64,000 nt of DNA from positions 372,001 to 436,000 of the forward strand of contig NZ_JAPYPG010000003.1 in the NCBI RefSeq assembly GCF_029937755.1, written 5' to 3'. This DNA comes from Henriciella sp. (GTDB taxonomy: Bacteria; Pseudomonadota; Alphaproteobacteria; Caulobacterales; Hyphomonadaceae). Numbering within the stretch: position 1 is the first letter of the stretch; each line of letters starts with the position of its first letter. The notes beneath the pieces were generated by a model, which saw only the letters and a program-made list of their open reading frames with translations, searched no databases and was not told the origin of the DNA. The position numbers and the translations under genes are program-made. Shown in pieces: positions 24,571 to 32,769 of the stretch.

Positions 24571-24753
24571 ATGAGTGATAGACAGAGAGAACAACAAGGA
24601 AGCACAAGGAGCTTCGAAACCCGTCAGACGCAGCGGGCTTTCAGGCACGCCATGTCTCGCGGACTGAAAGCTGCCTACGATCCCGTCGTTTCGCGTTCCG
24701 TGCCCGATGAATTCATGGACCTGCTTGAAAAGGCAGACAAGAAACGGGCCTGA
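24571..24753 (+). CDS. nepR: NepR-like anti-sigma factor
   Basis: A 60-residue protein. The C-terminal half GLKAAYDPVVSRSVPDEFMDLLEKAD fits the NepR core (helix 'LRxxYdxVvxepVPdrFldLLxkLD'), the part that binds sigma-EcfG and, under stress, the response regulator PhyR. The N-terminus is charged and glutamine-rich, as in the disordered arm of NepR. Family members are about 55-70 residues. In most Alphaproteobacteria nepR lies beside ecfG and phyR; neither is within this window, so this is an isolated copy. The promoter just upstream is EcfG-type. The ribosome-binding site is weak (TGAGAG). Confidence 0.8.
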   Translation: MSDRQREQQGSTRSFETRQTQRAFRHAMSRGLKAAYDPVVSRSVPDEFMDLLEKADKKRA

Positions 24754-24847
24754 TACACGCCTGGCTTGCACCTCAAATTGCATAGATAGACGAACTTCTT
24801 CTTTGGTTTCACAGAAGTTTTTAGAAAACCCTTTCGGCGAATACGCT

Positions 24848-24865
24848 GTTTTCAGGGCTGAAAAC
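24848..24865. promoter_or_regulatory. Perfect inverted repeat before the ectoine operon, operator candidate
   Basis: GTTTTCA-GGGC-TGAAAAC, a perfect 7-4-7 repeat 37 bases upstream of the first gene's ATG. It is the most likely control site of the operon; the binding protein is unknown, and the TetR regulator at 23759 is one candidate. Confidence 0.45.
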
Positions 24866-24902
24866 GGGTTGAAGTCTCGCATTGGACATATACGCTGAAG
24901 CC

Positions 24903-26120
24903 ATGGAAGACATCGTGTTCAAGCCGACAGGCACCGACGGCATCCAACACTGGAACGAGGTGATCGGCGCCTCGGTAGCTTTCCGTCGGAATCTCCACCG
25001 TCAGCCGGAGCTCCCCTGGCAGGAAGAAAACACAGCCGCTTCTATCCGCGCCTCCCTCGACAATCTTGGCATCAGCTGGCGTGAATGCGCCGGAACCGGC
25101 ACGGTCGCGACCCTCGCGCCAAAGGCAGTCGGCCGGCATATCGGCCTGCGCGCCGACATCGATGCCCTGCCCATCCGGGAAGCCAACAAGCACGACTGGG
25201 TTTCAACACGTGATGGCTGCATGCACGCCTGCGGGCATGACGGGCACTCCGCAGCCCTGATGTCCACTGCGGCCTGGCTGAAAGCCCACGAAGACAAGCT
25301 GCCCGGTCCGGTGACCCTGCTCTTCCAGCCTGCCGAAGAAGGTGGGCATGGCGCAAAGAAAATGATCGAGGACGGTGCCCTCAAAGGGATCGATGCCATC
25401 TTTGGCTGGCACAACTGGCCGGCCATCCCGTTCGGTAAGGCGGTCTGCCCGGACGGCGCGGTCATGGCGGGTAACGGCACTTTCCGCATCACGCTTCAGG
25501 GATCCGGCGGCCATGCGAGCCAGCCCGAGAACACGCGAGATCCGGTGCTTGCTGCCTCCGCCGTCACGATGGCCCTGCAACAGATCATCGCCCGTCGCGT
25601 AACGCCGCAGAACGCTGCCGTGGTCAGCGTGACCTCGATCGAAGCGCCGAGCGGTGAAACCGTCATTCCCGACACCGCAAGGCTCGCCGGCTCGATCCGT
25701 ATTGCCGATCCGACCGACCGGGCGCGTATCGACGGAATGATCGAGGAAATTGCCAAGGCCCAGGCCAAAGCCTACGGCGTAGAGGCCACGGTCGAGATTT
25801 TCCCGCGCTACGACGCGACCATCAATCATGCGAGTGAAGCCGGCCAGATGCGCGCCGCGATTGCCGAAGATCTGGGCAATGACTGGCACTTCAACGATCT
25901 GCCCGTGCCGATCATGGCGTCGGAAGATTTCTCCTATTACCTGAAGGAAATCCCTGGGGCGTTCGCACTCATCGGCGCCGATGACGGCAACGGGCATCAC
26001 GAGCCCTGCCACTCGCCCCGCTACGATTTCAACGACCGGCTCCTGCCGATCGTCACCCGCATTTATGCGCGCCTCGCCGGGGCGCCACTACCCGAGCAAT
26101 CGACCGCTCAACAGGATTGA
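24903..26120 (+). CDS. M20-family amidohydrolase, probable N-acetyl-diaminobutyrate deacetylase (DoeB2 type)
   Basis: A 405-residue M20D metallopeptidase-type amidohydrolase. The metal-site motifs are visible: GLRADIDALPI, HACGHDGHSA, QPAEEGGHGAKKM, and the C-terminal SEDFSYYL and H(E)PCHSPRYDFND. Such enzymes remove acyl groups from amino acids. Its place as first gene of an operon with diaminobutyrate aminotransferase, ectoine hydrolase and semialdehyde dehydrogenase implies it deacetylates N-acetyl-2,4-diaminobutyrate. In Halomonas this step is done by DoeB, a member of the unrelated AstE/aspartoacylase family, which is absent here. An alternative TTG start seven codons upstream has no better ribosome-binding site. 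Confidence 0.8.
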   Translation: MEDIVFKPTGTDGIQHWNEVIGASVAFRRNLHRQPELPWQEENTAASIRASLDNLGISWRECAGTGTVATLAPKAVGRHIGLRADIDALPIREANKHDWVSTRDGCMHACGHDGHSAALMSTAAWLKAHEDKLPGPVTLLFQPAEEGGHGAKKMIEDGALKGIDAIFGWHNWPAIPFGKAVCPDGAVMAGNGTFRITLQGSGGHASQPENTRDPVLAASAVTMALQQIIARRVTPQNAAVVSVTSIEAPSGETVIPDTARLAGSIRIADPTDRARIDGMIEEIAKAQAKAYGVEATVEIFPRYDATINHASEAGQMRAAIAEDLGNDWHFNDLPVPIMASEDFSYYLKEIPGAFALIGADDGNGHHEPCHSPRYDFNDRLLPIVTRIYARLAGAPLPEQSTAQQD

Positions 26121-26157
26121 ACGCTGTCGCACAAATGGACTGAGAAGGAGACTGAAC

Positions 26158-27381
26158 ATGGACATCTTCGAACGCTGGGAATCGAATGTCAGAGGCTATG
26201 CCCGGACCTACCCCACCGTCTTCAAGTCAGCCTCCAATGCGCGACAGGTCGATGAGAACGGAAAATCCTATATCGACTTCTTCGGCGGCGCCGGCGTGCT
26301 GAATTTCGGTCACAACAATCCGAAGATGAAGGACGCCATTATCGACTTCATCCAGTCCGATGGCATCCCGCACAGCCTCGACACGATGACGACGACCAAA
26401 CGCGACTTCATTGAGGCCTTCACCGAGACCATCCTCAAGCCGCGCGGCTGGGACTACAAGATGCAGTTCACCGGCCCGACCGGCACGAACGCGGTCGAGG
26501 CCGCCCTGAAACTGGCGCGCAAGGCGACCGGACGCCATCGCGTCATCGCCTTCACCAATGGCTTTCACGGCATGACGCTTGGCTCGCTCGCCGCGACAGC
26601 CAATTCCTATTTCCGCAACGCGGCTGGTGTCCCGCTCCACTATGTCGACCGCCTGCCATTCGGCCATCCGCTCGAAGGGATGGAAGAAACCTACAGCGAC
26701 GGCTCCTCCGGATACGAACCGCCTGCCGCCATCCTCGTCGAACCGATCCAGGCCGAGGGCGGGGTAAATGTCGCCGATGAAAAGTGGCTGAAGGAAATCC
26801 GGCAGTTCGCCAGAGATCGCGGCGCGCTGTTCATCATCGATGACATCCAGGCCGGCTGCGGCCGCACAGGCTCGTATTTCAGCTTTGACGGCATGGACCT
26901 CGATCCGGACATCATCACCCTGGCCAAGGGCATTGGCGGCTTCGGCACGCCCCTCGCGATGAATCTCAACAAGCCGGAGTTCGACAAGCACTGGTCGCCC
27001 GGCGAACATACCGGCACCTTCCGCGGCCAGGGCATCTCCTTCGTCGCCGGCAAGGTTGCCATGGACTACTTCAAGGGCGACGATTTCATGAAGGACGTCC
27101 GCCGCAAGGGCGACATCATGCAGGACCGCCTGAAGAAGATGGCCGGGCCGGGCATGGAGGTGCGCGGCAAGGGCATGATCTTGGGGATCGACACCAAGGA
27201 CGGCGCGCTCGCCAAAAAGGTTGTGGCGGAGTGTTTCGACAAGGGCCTCCTGCTCGGCGGCTGCGGCAGCGAGGGCCGCGTCGGCAAGCTGATCCCGCCG
27301 CTCACCATTCCGGATGAAGACCTCAAGGAAGGTCTCGATATTCTCGAAGCCGCCATGCAAAGCGTGATGGAGCCGGCATGA
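26158..27381 (+). CDS. doeD: Diaminobutyrate aminotransferase of ectoine catabolism (class III, DoeD/EctB-like)
   Basis: A 407-residue class-III PLP aminotransferase. It begins FERWESNVRGYARTYPTVF, the typical start of EctB/DoeD proteins. The cofactor motif is IIDDIQAGCGRTG and the PLP lysine is in DIITLAKGIGGFGTPLA. A GAGAAGGAG ribosome-binding site precedes the ATG. It moves the amino group of L-2,4-diaminobutyrate to 2-oxoglutarate, giving aspartate semialdehyde. EctB runs the same reaction in the biosynthetic direction, but ectA and ectC are absent and ectoine hydrolase follows directly, so the catabolic role is preferred. It overlaps the next gene by 4 bases. Confidence 0.85.
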   Translation: MDIFERWESNVRGYARTYPTVFKSASNARQVDENGKSYIDFFGGAGVLNFGHNNPKMKDAIIDFIQSDGIPHSLDTMTTTKRDFIEAFTETILKPRGWDYKMQFTGPTGTNAVEAALKLARKATGRHRVIAFTNGFHGMTLGSLAATANSYFRNAAGVPLHYVDRLPFGHPLEGMEETYSDGSSGYEPPAAILVEPIQAEGGVNVADEKWLKEIRQFARDRGALFIIDDIQAGCGRTGSYFSFDGMDLDPDIITLAKGIGGFGTPLAMNLNKPEFDKHWSPGEHTGTFRGQGISFVAGKVAMDYFKGDDFMKDVRRKGDIMQDRLKKMAGPGMEVRGKGMILGIDTKDGALAKKVVAECFDKGLLLGGCGSEGRVGKLIPPLTIPDEDLKEGLDILEAAMQSVMEPA

Positions 27382-28616
27382 GACAGCGCGATGATATGAC
27401 CTTCCCGCACGAGGAGTATGTGCGGCGCCTGGAAGGCCTGCGCGAGCGGATGAAGGAGCGCAAACTCGATGCGGTCGTGATCTCCGACCCGGAAAACCTG
27501 ATGTATCTGACCGATTATCAGACGACGGGTTACTCCTTCTTCCAGGCGCTCGTCGTACCGCTGGAAGGCGACTGCTTCATGGTCACCCGGAACATGGAAG
27601 AGTCCAACGTCCATGCCCGGACATGGGTCGAGAAGACCCGTCCCTATGCAGATAATGGCGACGCTATCCAGCAGCTGATCGAGTCCCTGCGTGAACACGG
27701 TCTCTATAATTGCACCGTCGGCTATGAGCGGAACTCATACTTCCTGCCGGCCTACCAGCAGGACCGAATCCACTCGGCCTATACGGCCGGGCGCCTGCTC
27801 GACTGTTTCGGCATCGTCGAGGAAGGCCGTGCGCTGAAGTCCAAGGCCGAAATCGAAGTGATGAAGAAAGCAGCCAAGGCGACCGAAGCCGGCATGAAGG
27901 CTGGTATCGAAGCCGCTGCGCCGGGCGTCACGGAAAACGAGATCGGCGCCGCGATTTCCAGCGCCATGTTCCGCGCTGGCGGTGAACCGCCTGCTGTCAT
28001 GCCCTATGTCACATCCGGCCCGCGTACCATGATTGGCCATGCCACCTGGGAAGGCCGCACGGTGCAGGACGGCGAGCACGTCTTCCTCGAGGTAGGCGGC
28101 TGCTATCGCCGGTATCACACGGCCATGATGCGGACGATCGTCCTGCAGGACAAACTTTCGGCTTCGATGGAAAGCGCGCAGCGCCAGATGACCAAGGCCC
28201 TCCGGGAGCTGAAGAAATATATCCAGCCGGGCCTGACCGTTTCGGATGCCGACAAGATCGTCCGCGACATCGTCACTGACGGCCGTCATGGCGGCGCCCT
28301 GATCACCCGGTCGGGCTATTCCATCGGTATCGCTTTCCCGCCAAGCTGGGACGAAGGGTATATCCTTTCGCTGATGCAGGGCGACCCGCAAATCCTGAGG
28401 GAAGGCATGACCTTCCATATAATTCCCTGGGTCTGGGGCGTGGATGGCGACAAGACGGTCGGTATCTCCGATACCATCTACGTCACCGAGGATAGCTGCG
28501 AGAGCTTCTTCACGCTGGAAGAGGAGTTCACGCTGAAACCCGGCAAGAAGAGCTCCAGCGGAGACACCACCAAGTCCAAGCCGAAATCGACCAACGGACA
28601 GAGCGCAAGCGCCTGA
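27378..28616 (+). CDS. doeA: Ectoine hydrolase (M24 family, DoeA/EutD)
   Basis: A 412-residue M24 'pita-bread' hydrolase. DAVVISDPENLMYLTDYQTTGYSFFQALVV and the metal-site region around GHATWEGR, DGEHVFLEVGGCYRRYHTAMMRT and FHIIPWVWG match EutD/DoeA better than prolidases: some usual metal ligands of M24 are replaced, for example VFLEVGG where peptidases have a V.iDxG motif. The enzyme opens the ectoine ring to N-acetyl-diaminobutyrate. The Lys/Ser-rich C-terminal tail (GKKSSSGDTTKSKPKSTNG) looks disordered. The start overlaps the preceding stop (ATGA). Confidence 0.87.
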   Translation: MRQRDDMTFPHEEYVRRLEGLRERMKERKLDAVVISDPENLMYLTDYQTTGYSFFQALVVPLEGDCFMVTRNMEESNVHARTWVEKTRPYADNGDAIQQLIESLREHGLYNCTVGYERNSYFLPAYQQDRIHSAYTAGRLLDCFGIVEEGRALKSKAEIEVMKKAAKATEAGMKAGIEAAAPGVTENEIGAAISSAMFRAGGEPPAVMPYVTSGPRTMIGHATWEGRTVQDGEHVFLEVGGCYRRYHTAMMRTIVLQDKLSASMESAQRQMTKALRELKKYIQPGLTVSDADKIVRDIVTDGRHGGALITRSGYSIGIAFPPSWDEGYILSLMQGDPQILREGMTFHIIPWVWGVDGDKTVGISDTIYVTEDSCESFFTLEEEFTLKPGKKSSSGDTTKSKPKSTNGQSASA

Positions 28617-28640
28617 TCCGAACAGAGTGGAGACACTGCG

Positions 28641-30014
28641 ATGCTGACAGCCGTCAATCCTGCGACGGGTGAAACCGTACGCGAAGTCACGCCCGACACC
28701 GACGAACAGGTCGAGGCGAAACTCGCCGCCTCGCTGAAGGCCTATCATGAATGGAAAGAGAAAAGCTTCTCTGAACGCGGCGACCTGCTGAAGGCCGTCG
28801 CAAAGCATATGCGCGACAATGTCGAGACACTTGCGCCCATCATGACCGAAGAGATGGGGAAGCCCATCAATGAAGCGCGCGGCGAGGTCAACAAGGGTGC
28901 GTGGTGCGCCGAGCATTACGCAGACAATGCCGAGGCGTATCTGACCCGGCAGGTCATCGAGTCGGATGCCACGGTCTCTTATGTCCAGCATCTTCCGATC
29001 GGCCCGATCCTCGGCATCCTGCCCTGGAACGCCCCCTTCTGGCTCGCCTTCCGCTTTTGCGCGCCGTCCCTGATGGCTGGCAACTCGGCGCTGATGAAGC
29101 ATGATCCGCATGTGCCCGGTTGCGCACTGGCCATCGAGCAGTGCTTCCGCGCTGTCGGCGCTCCGGAAGGCCTGTTCCAGGCGCTAATGATCGAGACGCC
29201 CCGCGTCGAAGCCGTGATGCGCGACAAGCGCGTGCGCGGTGTGTCGTTCACCGGCTCATCGCGCGGCGGCTCCAAGGTGGCCGAGATTGCAGGCTCCGAG
29301 ATCAAGCCGGCTGTGCTTGAGCTTGGCGGATCCGACCCGTCCATCGTCCTCGCCGATGCCGACCTGGAGAAAGCCGCGGACGTGCTCACCCTTTCGCGCA
29401 TCATCAATGCCGGTCAGTCCTGCATTGCGGCCAAGCGCATCATTGTAGAAGACAGCGTCTATGACCGGATGAAAGACCTGCTCAGCGCCAAGCTCCGTGC
29501 CCTGAAGGTCGGCAATCCGAAACTTGAAGAAACTGATGTCGGACCGATCGCCCGCAAGGATTTGCGTGCCGAGCTGGACCGCCAGGTCCGCACCTCGATC
29601 TCCGAGGGCGCAACCTGTCTCTTCGGTGGTGAAGTGCCGGAAGGCGACGGTTATTTCTATCCCGTCACCCTGCTCGCTGACGTCACCCCGGACATGACCG
29701 CTTTCAAGGAAGAGACGTTCGGTCCGGTCGGTGTCCTCATCAAGGCCCGTAATGACGAGCATGCACTGGAGCTGGCCAACGACACCGAGTACGGCCTCGC
29801 CGCATCCGTCTGGACCAAAGCCGAACGTGGTCAGGAAATGGCCCGCCGGATCGAAGCCGGACAGGTCAGCGTCAATGGCATCGTCAAGACTGATCCGCGC
29901 CTGCCCTCCGGCGGCATAAAAAGCTCCGGACTCGGACGGGAACTGGGCCCGCACGGCATCATGGAATTCGTGAATGCGCAGCAGGTCTGGGTCGGTCCGG
30001 TTCAGGGCGGATAG
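28641..30014 (+). CDS. doeC: NAD(P)-dependent aldehyde dehydrogenase, probable aspartate-semialdehyde dehydrogenase (DoeC)
   Basis: A 457-residue aldehyde dehydrogenase. The catalytic Cys lies in NAGQSCIAAKRI, the general base Glu in LELGGSDPSIVL, the Asn in LPWNAPFW, and the cofactor loop in FTGSSRGG. It most resembles the succinate-semialdehyde dehydrogenase group to which DoeC belongs. In this operon it would oxidise aspartate 4-semialdehyde to aspartate, the last step of ectoine breakdown. It begins 24 bases after doeA with a GTGGAGA ribosome-binding site. No ectoine transporter (UehABC/TeaABC type) is in the window. Confidence 0.85.
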   Translation: MLTAVNPATGETVREVTPDTDEQVEAKLAASLKAYHEWKEKSFSERGDLLKAVAKHMRDNVETLAPIMTEEMGKPINEARGEVNKGAWCAEHYADNAEAYLTRQVIESDATVSYVQHLPIGPILGILPWNAPFWLAFRFCAPSLMAGNSALMKHDPHVPGCALAIEQCFRAVGAPEGLFQALMIETPRVEAVMRDKRVRGVSFTGSSRGGSKVAEIAGSEIKPAVLELGGSDPSIVLADADLEKAADVLTLSRIINAGQSCIAAKRIIVEDSVYDRMKDLLSAKLRALKVGNPKLEETDVGPIARKDLRAELDRQVRTSISEGATCLFGGEVPEGDGYFYPVTLLADVTPDMTAFKEETFGPVGVLIKARNDEHALELANDTEYGLAASVWTKAERGQEMARRIEAGQVSVNGIVKTDPRLPSGGIKSSGLGRELGPHGIMEFVNAQQVWVGPVQGG

Positions 30015-30118
30015 GCGTTCAATACCGGCCGGTCGTGAAAGGGAAAATTTAGAAGAAGTTTGATTGCAGCATTTCAGTGGGGCTTCAGCCCTCTGCCTTA
30101 ACCGTACAGGCTGATGGG

Positions 30119-30139
30119 GCCGCGAATCCCGCGGCCCGG
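30119..30139. other. GC hairpin in the leader of cpaC
   Basis: GGGCCGCG and CGCGGCCC pair over 8 bp with a 5-base loop, 22 bases before the cpaC start. There is no T-run. It may end the ectoine operon transcript or lie in the cpaC leader. Confidence 0.4.
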
Positions 30140-30160
30140 TTTCTGGTGCAGGGGCTGAAC

Positions 30161-31582
30161 ATGCTGTTTCTACAGCGCATTCGCGGATTCTTCCTGGCCA
30201 CGCTGCTGGCCACGCCGGCACTCGTGCCAGTGGCTGGCGCCCAAGTCGCGCTGGCCGGCGGGGACACAACTATTGCTGCGGCGACCCGCCCTGTCGAGCG
30301 CGAGCTGAGCGTCGTGGTCAACCGGTCCCGGCCTGTCGATATCTCGCGCCCTTTCAAGCGCATTGCCGTCTCCCAGCCCGACATCGCAGACGCTTCCCCG
30401 ACCGCCGACAACCGGCTCTATGTCCGTGGCCGGGCGATCGGGGCCACAAACATTCTCGTCTATGATGATGACGGCCGGCTGGTCGAACTGATCGATGTGC
30501 GGGTCCAGCACGATCTCGGCGCCATCAAACGCGACGTGGCCGCCCTCTTCCCGCAGGTCGAACTCGATCTGCGCACCGTTGCCAGCCGCCTGCATGTGCG
30601 CGGCAATGTTCCCGACGACGCCACCGCCGCAGAGATCGTGGAGATCGCAGCGAGCTATGCCCCCGATGCCGTCATAGACGCCCTGAAGGTGACGAGCCCG
30701 CAGCAGGTGATGCTGGAAGTCCGCTTCGTCGAAGCCTCCCGCGAAGATGTCAAACAGATCGGCCTTGGCAGCGAAGTGAACAGCGCCGGTGATTTCATCT
30801 TCTCGACCGGCGCAGGCCTGCTTTCCGGCAGCACGCCGAAGACGCTCGGCGCCATCTTCACAAGCTCGGGCAGCGTAAACATCGACCTCTTCCTGCAGGC
30901 GCTGGAAGAAAAAGGCATCATCCGCACGCTGGCCGAACCGAACCTTGTTGCCCGTTCCGGAGAAACGGCGAGCTTCCTTGCCGGGGGTGAATTCCCCGTA
31001 CCGGTCGCCGCTGACGAGGACACGATCACCATCGAATTCCGTGAGTTCGGTGTCAGCCTCGACTTCACGCCGACCATCCTGTCGGATTCCCTGATGAGCC
31101 TGGAAGTCAGTCCGGAAGTAAGCCAGCTCGATCCACGCAATTCGGTGCGCCTGTCGGATGTCGAAATCCCGGCCCTCAGCGTCCGGCGCGCCAACACCAT
31201 TGTAGAACTGGCCGATGGCGAAAGCTTCGCGATTGCAGGCCTCATCCAGAACACGATCGACAGCTCGACCGCGCAGACCCCATGGATCGGCGACGTGCCC
31301 ATCCTTGGTGCCCTCTTCCGCTCGAACCGCTTCCGGCAAAACGAGACCGAGCTGGTCATCATCATCACGCCGCGTCTGGTGCACCCCGCACCGAAGGGCA
31401 CAAAGCTTTCCGATCCTCTGCAATCCAGCCATGAGCCATCGGAGGCGGAACGCATCCTGCTTGGCCGGATGTCCGACGGGGCTGCACCGGAGCTCGGCTC
31501 GGCTGTCTCCGCCAATATCGAGCAGCAGACGACGCGGCGGGATCTTGGCTATGTTCCGCAGCCGGGGGCTACTGGCCGATGA
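30161..31582 (+). CDS. cpaC: Tad pilus secretin CpaC (RcpA)
   Basis: A 473-residue type II/III secretion-type secretin that forms the outer-membrane pore of the Flp/Tad pilus. A signal peptide ends near PVAGAQ. An N-terminal BON-like / pilus secretin domain follows (LSVVVNRSRPVDISRPFKRIAVSQPDIADASP). The secretin core has IRTLAEPNLVARSGETASFLAGGEFPVPV, PEVSQLD, and ends TPWIGDVPILGALFRSNRFRQNETELVIIITPRLV. The start at MLFLQR (30161) follows GCAGGGG. The stop overlaps cpaE (ATGA). First gene of the five-gene plus-strand Tad block. Confidence 0.93.
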   Translation: MLFLQRIRGFFLATLLATPALVPVAGAQVALAGGDTTIAAATRPVERELSVVVNRSRPVDISRPFKRIAVSQPDIADASPTADNRLYVRGRAIGATNILVYDDDGRLVELIDVRVQHDLGAIKRDVAALFPQVELDLRTVASRLHVRGNVPDDATAAEIVEIAASYAPDAVIDALKVTSPQQVMLEVRFVEASREDVKQIGLGSEVNSAGDFIFSTGAGLLSGSTPKTLGAIFTSSGSVNIDLFLQALEEKGIIRTLAEPNLVARSGETASFLAGGEFPVPVAADEDTITIEFREFGVSLDFTPTILSDSLMSLEVSPEVSQLDPRNSVRLSDVEIPALSVRRANTIVELADGESFAIAGLIQNTIDSSTAQTPWIGDVPILGALFRSNRFRQNETELVIIITPRLVHPAPKGTKLSDPLQSSHEPSEAERILLGRMSDGAAPELGSAVSANIEQQTTRRDLGYVPQPGATGR

Positions 31583-32769
31583 CCGGGGCTCAGACACCAG
31601 CGACGCCGGCCAGCAAGGCACGGCTGCACATGTTCGCCCCGCAATGGGGCGGCAACGTCTCCGAGACCGCAGTTGAGCTGCCTGGCCTGAGCGTCATCAC
31701 GCACGGCGATGTCGCGGCGACCCTGGAAGCAGCGGCCAAGGAGGTCAATGGCGTCCTGATCGTGGAACAGGATGCGAGCTTCGACCTCGTCGAACTGCTG
31801 ATCCATGTCTCACAAACCCATCCCGATCTGCCGGGCATTGTCATCGGCCAGAATGTCCCCGTCCTTGCGGTTAAGCACATCATCTCGATGGCGCGCTGGG
31901 ACATGCTGGATGCTCCCGTCCGCAGCCAGAGCCTCGAAGAAGCGGTCGCGCATGTCTGCCGGAAGGATACGACAAGCGGCGACGGAACGGGCAAATGCTG
32001 GACGGTCACGAGTTCCGTCGGGGGGGCCGGGGCGACGCTGGTTGCCGTGGAACTCGCTTACCAGATCAGCCAGCGCGAAAGTGCCAACAATGTCTGCCTG
32101 GTCGATCTCAACTTCTTCGATGGGGCCTGTGCCTCCTATCTCAACTGCCCGTCCAATCTGAACCAGTCAGCGCTCACCCAGTCGGCTGACCGGATCGATG
32201 ACGCGCTGCTGCAGGCTTTCATCTCCCGCCACAAGAACGGCATCCACCTGCTGTCTGCCCCCCGCTCCGACCGGCTGTGGAGCACGATCAAGCCGGAAGC
32301 CATCCTCAAGGTCCTCGACGTTGCCTGCGCAACCTATGACCATGTCATTATCGATCTGCCGCGCTGGCCCGCGCCCTGGAACGCGGCTGTCGTTACCGGA
32401 TCCGACGAAGTCATCGTGATGAGCGAACTGACCGTGCCGGCCCTGCATGCCGCGCGCTACCGGGCCGAAGAGCTCGAGGACCTTTCCGACGGCGTGGCCC
32501 AGCCGCGCATCCTGCTCAACCGGATGACGAAGAAGGTCTTCGGCAACGCCGTCACTGTTGCCCAGGCCGAGGAAGCGATCGGCCGGCCGGTCTACGGCAC
32601 CGTCTCGTCAGACTGGGAAGCCGCGCTGGCTTCGGTCAATTTCGGTCAGGCTGTCAGCCAAGCCAAGCCAGGCAACCGTATATCGAAGGATGTCGAAACG
32701 CTAATCAGTGCGCTGGAAGGCGGGGCCGAAGCGACCGGCCAGATCATCAAGGCAAGGAAGAGCGCATAA
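31579..32769 (+). CDS. cpaE: Tad pilus localisation protein CpaE (TadZ), degenerate Walker A
   Basis: A 396-residue protein with an N-terminal receiver-like domain (to about residue 125) and a C-terminal ParA/MinD-type ATPase domain. It places the pilus machinery at the cell pole in Caulobacter. The nucleotide-binding loop reads SVGGAGAT at 146-153, where ParA/MinD have KGGVGK(S/T). Both signature lysines are absent, so ATP hydrolysis is doubtful. The later motifs VCLVDLNFFDGA and HVIIDLPR (Walker B-like region) are kept. Atypical Walker A motifs are known for some TadZ proteins. The stop overlaps the cpaF start (TAATG). Confidence 0.9.
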   Translation: MTGAQTPATPASKARLHMFAPQWGGNVSETAVELPGLSVITHGDVAATLEAAAKEVNGVLIVEQDASFDLVELLIHVSQTHPDLPGIVIGQNVPVLAVKHIISMARWDMLDAPVRSQSLEEAVAHVCRKDTTSGDGTGKCWTVTSSVGGAGATLVAVELAYQISQRESANNVCLVDLNFFDGACASYLNCPSNLNQSALTQSADRIDDALLQAFISRHKNGIHLLSAPRSDRLWSTIKPEAILKVLDVACATYDHVIIDLPRWPAPWNAAVVTGSDEVIVMSELTVPALHAARYRAEELEDLSDGVAQPRILLNRMTKKVFGNAVTVAQAEEAIGRPVYGTVSSDWEAALASVNFGQAVSQAKPGNRISKDVETLISALEGGAEATGQIIKARKSA

